Part shown: positions 34,801 to 43,740 of the stretch, in pieces | Layout: each line of letters starts with the position of its first letter | How positions within the stretch are numbered: position 1 is the first letter of the stretch | NCBI GenBank assembly: GCA_001580565.1 | Contig: LRBF01000248.1 | Span: forward strand, 99,417-163,416 | Length of the DNA stretch: 64,000 nucleotides | Reading direction: 5' to 3' | Source of the DNA: Caballeronia megalochromosomata | Lineage (GTDB): Bacteria; Pseudomonadota; Gammaproteobacteria; Burkholderiales; Burkholderiaceae | Made by a program: the position numbers and the translations under genes | The notes under the pieces: model-generated | What the model was told of the DNA's origin: nothing | Databases searched by the model: none | Seen by the model: the letters and a program-made list of their open reading frames with translations, nothing else

Positions 34801-34997
34801 CTCAACTGCGTGAGCGATTCGCCGAGCGCGCCGCGCCAGGCGGCGAGATCGCGCAGGAGGCTCATCGAGCGCAGCGTGCGCGCGTCGCTTTCGCGCAGCC
34901 CGCCGATGCGCTCGCAAGCGACGAACGCGTTCGCGCCGAGCGCGGCCAGTACCACGGCAATGTTGACGAGCAAACCTCTGGAGAGGAATCGAGTCAT
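31884..34997 (-). CDS. LOV/PAS-GGDEF-EAL sensor for cyclic di-GMP
   Basis: A 1037-residue membrane sensor. Order: membrane helix (residues 7-25), periplasmic helical sensor region, membrane helix (182-204), PAS1 (about 225-345), PAS2 (355-475), a LOV-like PAS3 (480-600), GGDEF (605-765) and EAL (785-1035). The cyclase motif is intact (GGDEF 687-691) with an inhibitory RxxD site at 678-681. The phosphodiesterase has E815-A-L817 and DDFGTGYSSL (936-945). PAS3 keeps the photoactive Cys528 in GQDCRFLHG plus N560 and N570, but the last conserved Gln of LOV domains is Ile591. Both enzyme activities look possible, and which dominates is unknown. Confidence 0.9.
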   Translation of the reverse strand: MTRFLSRGLLVNIAVVLAALGANAFVACERIGGLRESDARTLRSMSLLRDLAAWRGALGESLTQLSRFEATGIAETDARHQEREAHLDALESGLRAQIAMEPGMTGAFDAFAARAAEMRRDANLAFERASHASPDASRAWADAAFVALGEDQQGVDEELDFVRSRIDNATIIALDQSAQASSGAMLLLVFTMIAGSAVLIWLFASHERQSREKLGVVRARQRSNERFRGMFEAHPVPMWIVDRETMRFIAVNQAAIEHFGFNEPEFMNMTLRDLHHADDFDSFAARLARSGGDTGERAASGQGSAGVWRYRRKDGAIVGADVSHHSLTYSNRPGIFMLANDVTDRINAEAEARRSNEMLEAVIDNIPQRVFWKDRDLRYLGCNNAFARDAGLAYNEQVIGKTDFELPWSALADVVRADDEEVIITTVPKMHHERDIVMGEQLRTVVTSKLPLLDGEGQTIGVLGSYHDVTDHKRAELALRLQSRALDASVNAILITGVVDGANVIEYANPAFKRITGYDPSEVIGQDCRFLHGPDGDQDGLTAIRRALAANMEASVVVRNYRKDGALFWNQLFVAPVPDAQGMTTHHIGIINDVTDLMRYQEELEYQANYDTLTRLPNRNLLRDRLQHAIEAARRRETKIAVVFMDLDGFKNVNDSLGHSVGDRLLAVIAERLARSARSSDTVARHGGDEFVVVLPDLTDEAGLIAWMERTRAAISEPVWLDDTELYVGCSMGASLYPQDGDDAETVMKKADLAMYRAKDMGRNTYQFYQPEMNASVGARMNLERRLRRALRDGEFLLHYQPQVDMTTRAIVGIEALVRWSDPEQGLVSPASFIPVAEESGLIGPLSEWVLREACRQNKAWQDAGLPPARVSVNLSARHFQQRDIARLVTSVLEETGLEPRYLELELTESAIMRNAEEAITMLSELSALGIGIAIDDFGTGYSSLSYLKRFPVHRLKIDRSFVADIGSSGDDETITSAIIALAHSLELQVIAEGVETHAQHDFLRERDCDEMQGYLFSRPMPHEAIPGLLRQGVLPH

Positions 34998-35192
34998 GAG
35001 CGGCGGGCTTAATCCTTTGATGCGCGCGAGACGCGCACCGGAGGCAATGCGCGGCGTGAAACGCGTTCACGCCGCGATTAATGGATAACGCCCAATAACG
35101 GCACCGCTCGCCCTACATTTAGGGCTCGTCCGCAAATAATCTGATTAAAGCGCGCGCTTAACGTTTGCGCACCCGGTTTGCGCGCCCTGCGC

Positions 35193-35672
35193 TCACTCGG
35201 CCAGGCCGAACTCTTTCATCGCGGGCAGAAAATCGTGATTGACCTTGTCGGTGTTGCGCGAAAGCTTTGCGAGCGCGTAGCGCTGAAAGCGGTCGAGCTG
35301 GCCCCAGCGATCGAGACTCGGCGCGCTCACGCCGGACAGGCTGCTCTGCCGGATCACGGTTTCGGGCACCGCGTCAGCGTGCATCCACGCGGGCTCGGGA
35401 TCGCGCTCGATCTTTTCGGGCGCGGCGTTCACGTGCGTCTTCATCATCTCTTCGAGCGCGAGATCGAAGTTTTTCTCGAGTTCGGCATCGTCCTCGACCG
35501 GAAAGCGTGCGAGCAGCGCGCGATCGTCGTAAGGAAGTTCGCGCCATTGATCGAGCGTGATGCGCATGCCGAAGCGATCGAGATTGAAGCGCACGGCAAG
35601 CGGGATGAAGCGCAGATTGTCAGAGGATTCGACTTCGAATCCGAAGAGACGGGCGGCGTCGTAAAGTCCCAT
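35193..35672 (-). CDS. Nitrate reductase-associated protein (Nitr_red_assoc family)
   Basis: A 159-residue small protein resembling the nitrate reductase-associated family. Visible landmarks are FGFEVESSDNLRFIPLAVRFNLD near the start and FQRYALAKLSRNTDKVNHDF near the end. No enzyme motif, signal peptide or membrane segment is seen. In cyanobacteria related proteins lie with nitrate assimilation genes, and their function is unknown. Here it is divergent from fdhD, which serves molybdenum formate dehydrogenases, so a role in molybdoenzyme assembly is a fair guess. Start: the ATG at 35672, with a TACAAT box upstream near 35730. Confidence 0.75.
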   Translation of the reverse strand: MGLYDAARLFGFEVESSDNLRFIPLAVRFNLDRFGMRITLDQWRELPYDDRALLARFPVEDDAELEKNFDLALEEMMKTHVNAAPEKIERDPEPAWMHADAVPETVIRQSSLSGVSAPSLDRWGQLDRFQRYALAKLSRNTDKVNHDFLPAMKEFGLAE

Positions 35673-35862
35673 GGCGAAGCCTCGTTGGATTGAGCAGGGG
35701 TGCGCAACGCGCATCGCCCGCTTAAGTTATTGTAGGGCCTTGAATCTGGCTGGAACCATTGCAATCTAGCCGCTGTCCGCGTCGCGATGCGTGCGAACAG
35801 CAACGATAGGCAGCAAATCACATACCCGACTTTACTCGAAGTGAGCGGTCAGGAGCATTGAA

Positions 35863-36690
35863 GTGGATCAACTCGAAACCGACGACCAACCCGGCTTCGT
35901 CGAGCGCCAGGTGCGCAGACACCGCAAGCACGAGAGCGCGGTTGCGGCGGACAACGTCGGTCAGGAATGGCCTGTGGCGCTCGTCTACAACGGCATCTCG
36001 CACGCGGTGATGATGTGCACTCCGCGCGACCTCGAAGCGTTCGCCGTGGGTTTTTCGCTGACCGAAGGCATCGTCGAGCGCGGCAGTGACATTCACGACA
36101 TCGAGGTCTACTTCCGCGATGACGGCGTCGTGCTGCCGCATGCGGAAGTGCATCTGCAAGTCGTGCAGCAGGCTTTCGCGACGCTCAAGGACAAGCGCCG
36201 CGCGCTCGCCGGGCGCACGGGCTGCGGCGTGTGCGGCATCGAAAGCATCGAATTGCTCGATCTTCAGCCCGAGCAGGTACCGGACACGGGCTTTCTCGCG
36301 CGCCTCGCGCCCGATGCGATCGAACGCGCCGCGCGCGAGTTGCCCGCGCATCAGCAACTAACGAAGCTGACCGGCGGCCTGCACGCCGCCGCCTGGTGCG
36401 ATGAAACCGGCGCCGTGCGCTACGCCTTCGAGGACGTCGGGCGGCATAACGCGCTCGACAAGCTCATCGGCCAACTGGTTTTGCATCGCGAGGACACGAC
36501 GCAAGGTTTCGTGTTTCTGTCGAGCCGCGCGAGCTATGAACTCGTGCGCAAGTCGGCGCGCGTCGGCGTGCCGATGGTCGCGACGATTTCCGCGCCGACC
36601 TCGCTCGCCATCGCGATCGCGAAGCAGGCGGGCTTGCGGCTCGTCAGCTTCGCGCGCGAGAACAGCTTCGTCGAATACGACGTCGACTGA
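35863..36690 (+). CDS. fdhD: Formate dehydrogenase accessory sulfurtransferase FdhD
   Basis: A 275-residue protein that passes sulfur from the IscS desulfurase to the molybdenum cofactor of formate dehydrogenase. The sulfur-carrying cysteines are C121 and C124 in GRTGCGVCGIES. The C-terminal FEDVGRHNALDKLIG motif and the SSRASYELVRKSARVGVPM stretch are diagnostic. It starts with GTG at 35863, supported by an AGGAGC ribosome site 5-6 bases upstream. No formate dehydrogenase genes lie in the window, so the target enzyme is encoded elsewhere. Confidence 0.93.
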   Translation: MDQLETDDQPGFVERQVRRHRKHESAVAADNVGQEWPVALVYNGISHAVMMCTPRDLEAFAVGFSLTEGIVERGSDIHDIEVYFRDDGVVLPHAEVHLQVVQQAFATLKDKRRALAGRTGCGVCGIESIELLDLQPEQVPDTGFLARLAPDAIERAARELPAHQQLTKLTGGLHAAAWCDETGAVRYAFEDVGRHNALDKLIGQLVLHREDTTQGFVFLSSRASYELVRKSARVGVPMVATISAPTSLAIAIAKQAGLRLVSFARENSFVEYDVD

Positions 36691-36696
36691 CGCCGC

Positions 36697-37461
36697 CTAT
36701 TCGAACTGGCTGAAGTCCGGCTTGCGCTTTTCGAAGAACGCCTGAAACGCTTCACGCGCTTCGGGCGCGACGAGCATCCGCGCGAAGTGCGCGGCTTCGT
36801 CTTCCATGCGCGCGCTCACTTCATGCGCCTGCGCGTTCTTCATCAACGACTTGGTCACGCGCAGCGACGACGCCGGCAGCTTCGCCAGCCGCTTCGCGCG
36901 CTCGAACGCGTAGGCGTCGAGTTCGCCTGCGTCGATCGCGCCGTTCACGAAACCCATGCCGATCGCTTCGTTCACGTCGAACGCTTCGCCCAGCAGCAGC
37001 TTTTCCGCCGCGCGCTGATAGCCCGACGTGCGCGGCAGCAAAAGACTCGACGCCGCTTCCGGGCACAAACCCAGTTGCGAGAACGGCAGCGAGAACTTCG
37101 CGTTCGGACTCGCGTAGACCATGTCGCAGTGCAGGAGCATCGTCGTGCCGATGCCCACCGCCGCGCCCGTCACCGCCGCCACGATCGGCTTCGGAAAGGC
37201 GGCGATGCGCCGCAGGAACTGAAACACCGGCGCGTCGAGTCCCTTGGGCGGGTCGTTCAGGAAGTCGTCGAGATCGTTGCCCGCGCTGAATGTGCTGCCG
37301 TTGGCGCGAATCAGCACCGCGCGCACGGTCGGGTCCATCTCGGCTTCGTACAGGCCGTCGGCCATTTCCTGATACATCGCCGCGGTGATCGCGTTCTTCT
37401 TTTCCGGACGATTGAGCACGATGCTCAGCACGCCGTCCGCGCGTTCGATCTGAATCTCCAT
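36697..37461 (-). CDS. Enoyl-CoA hydratase/isomerase family protein
   Basis: A 254-residue crotonase-fold enzyme. The oxyanion-hole segments are SAGNDLDDFLN near residue 60 and AAVTGAAVGIGTTMLLHCD near residue 100. It lacks the second catalytic Glu pattern of classic EchA at the usual place (FSLPFSQLGLCPEA), suggesting an isomerase or related activity. Start ATG at 37461 has a GGGAG ribosome site. It is last in the beta-oxidation set and ends against convergent fdhD (6-base gap). Confidence 0.88.
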   Translation of the reverse strand: MEIQIERADGVLSIVLNRPEKKNAITAAMYQEMADGLYEAEMDPTVRAVLIRANGSTFSAGNDLDDFLNDPPKGLDAPVFQFLRRIAAFPKPIVAAVTGAAVGIGTTMLLHCDMVYASPNAKFSLPFSQLGLCPEAASSLLLPRTSGYQRAAEKLLLGEAFDVNEAIGMGFVNGAIDAGELDAYAFERAKRLAKLPASSLRVTKSLMKNAQAHEVSARMEDEAAHFARMLVAPEAREAFQAFFEKRKPDFSQFE

Positions 37462-37518
37462 CTGCCTGTCTCCCTTCATGTCGGTCCGCGAGCGCTGCCG
37501 CGCGCGGACCATCCGCGA

Positions 37519-38715
<1,197 letters not shown>

Positions 38716-38729
38716 TGCTTGCTCCGCGA

Positions 38730-41159
38730 TTAGTTACGCACCGGCTTGCCGGTCTGCAACATGCCCATGATCCGCTCCTGCGTCTTTTGCGTGCCGAGCA
38801 GTTCGACGAACGCGCGGCGCTCAAGCGTGAGCAGCCATTCTTCGTCGACGAGACTGCCTGCTTCGACATCGCCGCCGCACACCGCTTCCGCGATCCGGCT
38901 CGCGATCAGATAATCGTGATCGCTGATGAAGCGCCCGTCGCGCATGTTCACGAGCGACGCCTTGATCGTCGAGATCGCCGAGCGCCCCGCCACCGGCACC
39001 TGCTTCACACGCAACGGCGGCCGATAACCCGATGCGCTCAATGCACGCGCCTCGTTCTTCGCGATGTCGAGCAATTCGTGCACGTTGAAGACGATCGTGT
39101 CGGACGGCTTCAGATAGCCCATCGCGCGGGCGTCGAATGCGGAGGACGAGACTTTCGCCATCGCCGCGTTTTCGAACGGCTTCTGCAGGAACTTGAGCAG
39201 ATCGGTCGTCGCATTCGCCGCGCTCGCGGCTTCGGCGGCGCGCAAAGCCGCTTCCTTCAGACCGCCGCCCGCCGGCACCAGACCGACGCCCACTTCCACG
39301 AGACCGATATAGCTCTCGACATGCGCGACGCGCTTCGCCGATTGCAGCAGCAGTTCGCAGCCGCCGCCCAGCGCGATGCCCGACACCGCCGACACCACCG
39401 GCACGTTGGCGTACTTCACGCGCAGCATGCCTTGCTGGAACTTCTTCACGAACGGCTCGATGCCTTTGGCGCCGCCCATCATGAACGCGGGCATCGCTTC
39501 TTCGAGATTCGCGCCCGCCGAGAACGGACCGCCCGGCGCGCCGAGTTGCAGTGACGTGGGCTGCCAGATCACGACGCCGCGATAGTTCTTCTCGGCCAGT
39601 TCGATGGCTTGCGTGAGACCGTCGATGACGCCCGGGCCGATGGTGTTCATCTTCGATTTGAACGAGACGATCACGACATCGCCCTGATCGTCGTCGAGCC
39701 ACGCGCGCACGTTCTCGGTTTCGAACAGCGTCTTGCCGAAGGTCTTCGGATCGGCGCCCGTCTCACCGACGAGCGGCGCGCGGAACACCTGCTTCTCGTA
39801 GACCGGCAGCGTCGAGCGCGGCTCGAAGTGCTTCGACTTCGGCGACCATGAGCCTTCGTTCGTATGCACGCCGTTCTTCTCGGCGACGGGGCCGTCGAGC
39901 ACCCACGCGGGCAGCGGCGCGTTCGAGAGCGCCTTGCCTGCATCGATATCTTCCTGCACCCACTTCGCGACCTGTTGCCAGCCCGCCGCCTGCCAGCTTT
40001 CGAACGGCCCCTGATTCCAGCCGAAGCCCCAGCGGATCGCGAGATCGACATCGCGCGCGTTATCCGCGATCGATTCGAGATGCACCGCGATGTAATGGAA
40101 CACGTCGCGGAAGATCGCCCACAGGAATTGCGCCTGCTTGTTGTCCGTTTCGCGCAGCAGCTTGAAGCGCTCCGCGGGCGGACGCTTGAGTATCCGGCCG
40201 ATGAGCTCGTCGGCCTTTGCGCCGCCATCGACATAGGAAGCGGTCTTCGGGTCGAGGACCTTGATCGCGCGGCCTTCCTTGCGGTAGAAACCGGCGCCGG
40301 TCTTCTGGCCGAGCGCGCCGTTCTTCACCAATGCTTCGAGCACGGGCGGCGTCTTGTAGACGGGGAAGAACGGATCGTCGGGCAGGTTGTCCTGCATCGT
40401 CTTGATGACGTGCGCCATCGTGTCGAGACCGACGACATCCGCCGTGCGGAACGTCGCGGACTTCGCGCGGCCGAGGCGCGCGCCGGTGAGGTCGTCGACT
40501 TCGTCGAAGCGCAGGCCGAATTTTTCCGCTTCGGCGATCACGGCGAGAATCGAAAACACGCCGACGCGGTTCGCGATGAAGTTCGGCGTGTCCTTCGCGC
40601 GCACGACGCCCTTGCCGATCACGCTCGTCAGGAAGGTTTCGAGCTGGTCGAGAATTTCGGGCTTCGTGGATCCGGTCGGAATCAGCTCGACCAGATGCAT
40701 GTAGCGCGGCGGATTGAAGAAGTGCACGCCGCAGAAGCGCGATTTCAGTTCATCGGAAAAGCCGTTCGACAGTTCCGTGATCGACAGACCCGACGTGTTG
40801 CTCGCGAAGATCGCGTGCGGCGCGATATGCGGCGACACCTTCTTATAGAGATCGTGCTTCCAGTCCATGCGCTCGGCGATCGCCTCGATCACGAGGTCGC
40901 ATTCGGCGAGCTTGGCGATATCGTCGTCGTAGTTGGCGGGCTCGATGTATTGCGCGTCGTCCTTTACGCCGAACGGCGCGGGCGACAGCTTCTTCAGGTT
41001 TTCGATGGCCTTCAGCGCAATGCCGTTCTTCGGGCCTTCCTTTGCGGGAAGATCGAAGAGCAGGACGGGCACGCGGGCGTTGATCAGATGCGCGGCGATC
41101 TGCGCGCCCATCACGCCTGCGCCGAGCACGGCGACTTTGCTGATGTTGAGGGTGCTCAT
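38730..41159 (-). CDS. 3-hydroxyacyl-CoA dehydrogenase/enoyl-CoA hydratase, FadN-like
   Basis: An 809-residue bifunctional beta-oxidation enzyme. The dehydrogenase comes first (NAD motif VAVLGAGVMGAQIAAHLI, then the C-terminal HAD domain) and the crotonase domain last (SGIALGGGCELLLQSAK), the reverse of FadB and the same order as Bacillus FadN. It converts enoyl-CoA to ketoacyl-CoA in two steps. It lies before fadA and after the acyl-CoA dehydrogenase gene, but a 721-base gap with a repeat element separates it from the latter. Confidence 0.92.
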   Translation of the reverse strand: MSTLNISKVAVLGAGVMGAQIAAHLINARVPVLLFDLPAKEGPKNGIALKAIENLKKLSPAPFGVKDDAQYIEPANYDDDIAKLAECDLVIEAIAERMDWKHDLYKKVSPHIAPHAIFASNTSGLSITELSNGFSDELKSRFCGVHFFNPPRYMHLVELIPTGSTKPEILDQLETFLTSVIGKGVVRAKDTPNFIANRVGVFSILAVIAEAEKFGLRFDEVDDLTGARLGRAKSATFRTADVVGLDTMAHVIKTMQDNLPDDPFFPVYKTPPVLEALVKNGALGQKTGAGFYRKEGRAIKVLDPKTASYVDGGAKADELIGRILKRPPAERFKLLRETDNKQAQFLWAIFRDVFHYIAVHLESIADNARDVDLAIRWGFGWNQGPFESWQAAGWQQVAKWVQEDIDAGKALSNAPLPAWVLDGPVAEKNGVHTNEGSWSPKSKHFEPRSTLPVYEKQVFRAPLVGETGADPKTFGKTLFETENVRAWLDDDQGDVVIVSFKSKMNTIGPGVIDGLTQAIELAEKNYRGVVIWQPTSLQLGAPGGPFSAGANLEEAMPAFMMGGAKGIEPFVKKFQQGMLRVKYANVPVVSAVSGIALGGGCELLLQSAKRVAHVESYIGLVEVGVGLVPAGGGLKEAALRAAEAASAANATTDLLKFLQKPFENAAMAKVSSSAFDARAMGYLKPSDTIVFNVHELLDIAKNEARALSASGYRPPLRVKQVPVAGRSAISTIKASLVNMRDGRFISDHDYLIASRIAEAVCGGDVEAGSLVDEEWLLTLERRAFVELLGTQKTQERIMGMLQTGKPVRN

Positions 41160-41190
41160 GGGTTAGCCTCCGGGTTTGTTTTGCTTCGCT

Positions 41191-41228
41191 TGTTTCGCGT
41201 TTGGTTCGTTTGTTTCGCGTTTGGTTCG
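41191..41228. repeat. Tandem direct repeat, two copies of an 18-bp unit
   Basis: TGTTTCGCGTTTGGTTCG occurs at 41191-41208 and again at 41211-41228, a 20-base period, just upstream of the FadN-like start. No function is known. Confidence 0.75.
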
Positions 41229-41250
41229 GGCTTCTTGCTCGGCTTCTATG

Positions 41251-41866
41251 GAATCCTGATTTCGCGTCGGTCTATTCGCACTGCCCCTGTGCGGGGCGGC
41301 AGTCACTTTCTTTGCTGCTGCAAAGAAAGTAACCAAAGAAACAGCTTGTCCCATCCAAAGTGCTTCATGCCGGCCGCGGCACAGGCGATTGACCTAATGG
41401 CCCGGCTGTAGCGAGTGCCCCCACAAAACTCGCGCGGCTTGGACCGCGCACGGTCTGTCAAATCGCGCCGCGCGCGTAGCTGGTTCAGCACGAAATAGCT
41501 CCGGCCCGCTACGCGTCCGATGGGTCAATCGGGTCTGCGTGTGCTTCTGCGTTTCTCTTTTCTCGTCGGTTTCCCTCGCAAACCCCACGGCAGCGCGTAG
41601 CGCTGTGCCGGAACTCTTTCGTGCTGAGCCAGCGCCCTTGGGGTACTAGTTTGTCAGACCGTGCGCGGTCCAAGCCCGGTTCTGCTTGTGGGGGCACTCG
41701 CTACTGCCGGTCCATTCAGCCAATCGCCTGTGCCGCGGCCGGCTTGAGGCACTTTGGATGGGAAAAGCTGCTTTCTTTGCCTACTTTCTTTGCAGCAGCA
41801 AAGAAAGTAGGTGCCGCCCCGCACAGGGGCAGTGCTAATAGACCGACACGAACACGGGATCCGGCG
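41251..41866. repeat. Long inverted-repeat element, copy 1 (complete)
   Basis: Two arms of about 205 bases are inverted copies of each other (about 41251-41457 and 41653-41866), around a unique 195-base centre. Each arm contains an internal hairpin ACTTTCTTTGC-loop-GCAAAGAAAGT (41305-41330 and 41783-41808), a CCCC-TGTGC-GGGG hairpin, and blocks such as CCCATCCAAAGTGC, CGGCCGCGGCACAGGCGAT and CGAGTGCCCCCACAA. The same element occurs at 63449. No transposase lies inside. Open frames in the arms encode small arginine/cysteine-rich peptides that look like annotation artefacts. It splits the beta-oxidation gene set. Confidence 0.85.
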
Positions 41867-41880
41867 AGAAAAAAAGAAAC

Positions 41881-43671
41881 TCAGAACAAAGCCTCATCAA
41901 AATCCATCATAGGCTTGGCACCTGCACGCGCAGCACGAATAGCCGAAGCCGTCTCAGGCAAGAGCTTGGCGAAATAAAACCGCGCAGTGCCCAGCTTGGC
42001 CTTATAAAACGCATCGTCAGAATCCGAAGCCCGATCCAGCGCAACGCGCGCCATCCGCGCCCAGAAGTACGAGAACACCAGATGTCCGACGGTACGTAGA
42101 TAAGGCACCGCAGCAGCCCCGACCTCATCGGGATTCTGCATGGCCTTCATGCCGATCTCCATCGTGAGCTTCTGCACCTTCTCGCCGATATCCGCGAGCG
42201 GATTGATGAACTCCTGCATCTCCGGCTTCACGCCTTCCTGCTCGACGAAATCGGCAACGAGCTTGCCGAAGCGCTTCAACTTCGCGCCCATGTCGCCGAG
42301 AATCTTGCGCCCGAGCAGATCCAGCGCCTGAATCGAATTCGTGCCCTCATAGATCATGTTGATGCGCGCATCGCGAACGTACTGCTCCATGCCCCATTCG
42401 GAAATGAAGCCGTGGCCGCCGTAAATCTGCATCGCCATATTGGTGCCTTCGAACGCGTTGTCCGTCAGGAAGGCCTTGATGACCGGCGTGAGCAGCGCGA
42501 CGAAATCAGCGGCCTCGCGGCGCACCGACTCGTCCTCGTGCGAGAGTTCCTTGTCGATGTTGAGCGCCGCCCAGTACGTGAACGCGCGGCCCGCTTCGGC
42601 ATAGGCCTTCTGCGTGAGCAGCATGCGACGCACGTCCGGATGGACGATGATCGGATCGGCAGCCTTCTCCGGCGCCTTCGGGCCGGTGAGCGAGCGCATC
42701 TGCAGGCGCTCTTTCGCATACACGAGCGAGTTCTGGTAAGCGACTTCGGTCAGCCCGAGACCCTGCATGCCGACACCCAGACGCGCCGCGTTCATCATCA
42801 CGAACATGGCGTTCAAGCCCTTGTTCGCCTCGCCGACGAGCCAGCCCTTCGCGCCGTCGAGATTCATCACGCAGGTCGCGTTGCCGTGGATGCCCATCTT
42901 GTGCTCGATCGAGCCGCACTTGATGCCGTTGCGCTCGCCGATCGCACCGTTTGCATCGGGCACGAACTTCGGCACGATGAAAAGCGAAATGCCCTTGGTG
43001 CCCGTCGGCGCGCCCGGCAGACGCGCGAGCACCAGATGAACGATGTTCTCCGCCATGTCGTGCTCGCCGCTCGAAATGAAGATCTTCGTGCCGGTGAGCG
43101 CGTACGAGCCATCCGGATTCGGCTCGGCCTTGGTGCGCAGGATGCCGAGGTCCGTTCCGCAATGCGGTTCCGTGAGGCACATCGTGCCGGTCCATTCGCC
43201 CGAGACGAGTTTCGACAGATACGTCGCCTTCTGCTCCGGCGTGCCGTGCGCGTGCAGGCATTCGTACGCGCCGTGCGAAAGGCCGGGATACATCGTCCAG
43301 GCCTGATTCGCCGAATTGAGCATCTCGTAAAGCGCGTTGTTCACGAACGCGGGCAGGCCCTGGCCGCCGTACTCGGGATCACACCCGAGCGCGGGCCAGC
43401 CCGCATCGATGTACTGGCGGTAAGCCTCCTTGAAGCCGGCGGGCGCTTTCACGACGCCGTCGCCCTCGTAAGTGCAGCCCTCGCGATCACCGCTCTGGTT
43501 GAGCGGGAACACGACCTCGGAGCAGAACTTGCCGGCTTCCTCGAGAACCTGATTGATAGTGTCGGCGTCGAGGTCGGCATGCTTCGGCATGCTCTTCAAT
43601 TCAGCTTCGACGTTCAGCACTTCGTGCAGCACGAACTGCATGTCGCGAAGGGGGGCGGCGTACTGTCCCAT
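41881..43671 (-). CDS. Acyl-CoA dehydrogenase (long form)
   Basis: A 596-residue FAD enzyme making the 2,3-double bond of acyl-CoA. Motifs: the FAD/substrate block MCLTEPHCGTDLGILRT (residues 164-180), the YGGHGFISEWGMEQ segment, and the catalytic base E442 (INMIYEGTNSIQALDL). An extra C-terminal domain (after ~470) is typical of the ~600-residue subfamily in Burkholderia and Pseudomonas. It follows the TetR gene by 69 bases and leads into the FadN-like gene across the repeat element. Chain length preference is unknown. Confidence 0.92.
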   Translation of the reverse strand: MGQYAAPLRDMQFVLHEVLNVEAELKSMPKHADLDADTINQVLEEAGKFCSEVVFPLNQSGDREGCTYEGDGVVKAPAGFKEAYRQYIDAGWPALGCDPEYGGQGLPAFVNNALYEMLNSANQAWTMYPGLSHGAYECLHAHGTPEQKATYLSKLVSGEWTGTMCLTEPHCGTDLGILRTKAEPNPDGSYALTGTKIFISSGEHDMAENIVHLVLARLPGAPTGTKGISLFIVPKFVPDANGAIGERNGIKCGSIEHKMGIHGNATCVMNLDGAKGWLVGEANKGLNAMFVMMNAARLGVGMQGLGLTEVAYQNSLVYAKERLQMRSLTGPKAPEKAADPIIVHPDVRRMLLTQKAYAEAGRAFTYWAALNIDKELSHEDESVRREAADFVALLTPVIKAFLTDNAFEGTNMAMQIYGGHGFISEWGMEQYVRDARINMIYEGTNSIQALDLLGRKILGDMGAKLKRFGKLVADFVEQEGVKPEMQEFINPLADIGEKVQKLTMEIGMKAMQNPDEVGAAAVPYLRTVGHLVFSYFWARMARVALDRASDSDDAFYKAKLGTARFYFAKLLPETASAIRAARAGAKPMMDFDEALF

Positions 43672-43740
43672 GAGTCTCTCCAGTTTCTCAAGCTTCTGGT
43701 TGCGCGCCGCCGAACCACCCTGGTCGTTCGAACGGCGCCG

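Noticed and set aside
32361..35012. An 883-residue plus-strand open frame opposite the GGDEF-EAL gene
   Set aside because: Antisense to a multi-domain protein with intact GGDEF and EAL motifs, and no similarity of its own.
41251..41866. Insertion sequence or CRISPR array
   Set aside because: There is no transposase and no spacer-repeat periodicity. The structure is one pair of inverted arms around a centre.
41621..41977. An open frame running from the repeat element into the 3' end of the acyl-CoA dehydrogenase gene
   Set aside because: Half of it is repeat sequence and half is antisense to a real gene. There is no ribosome site.
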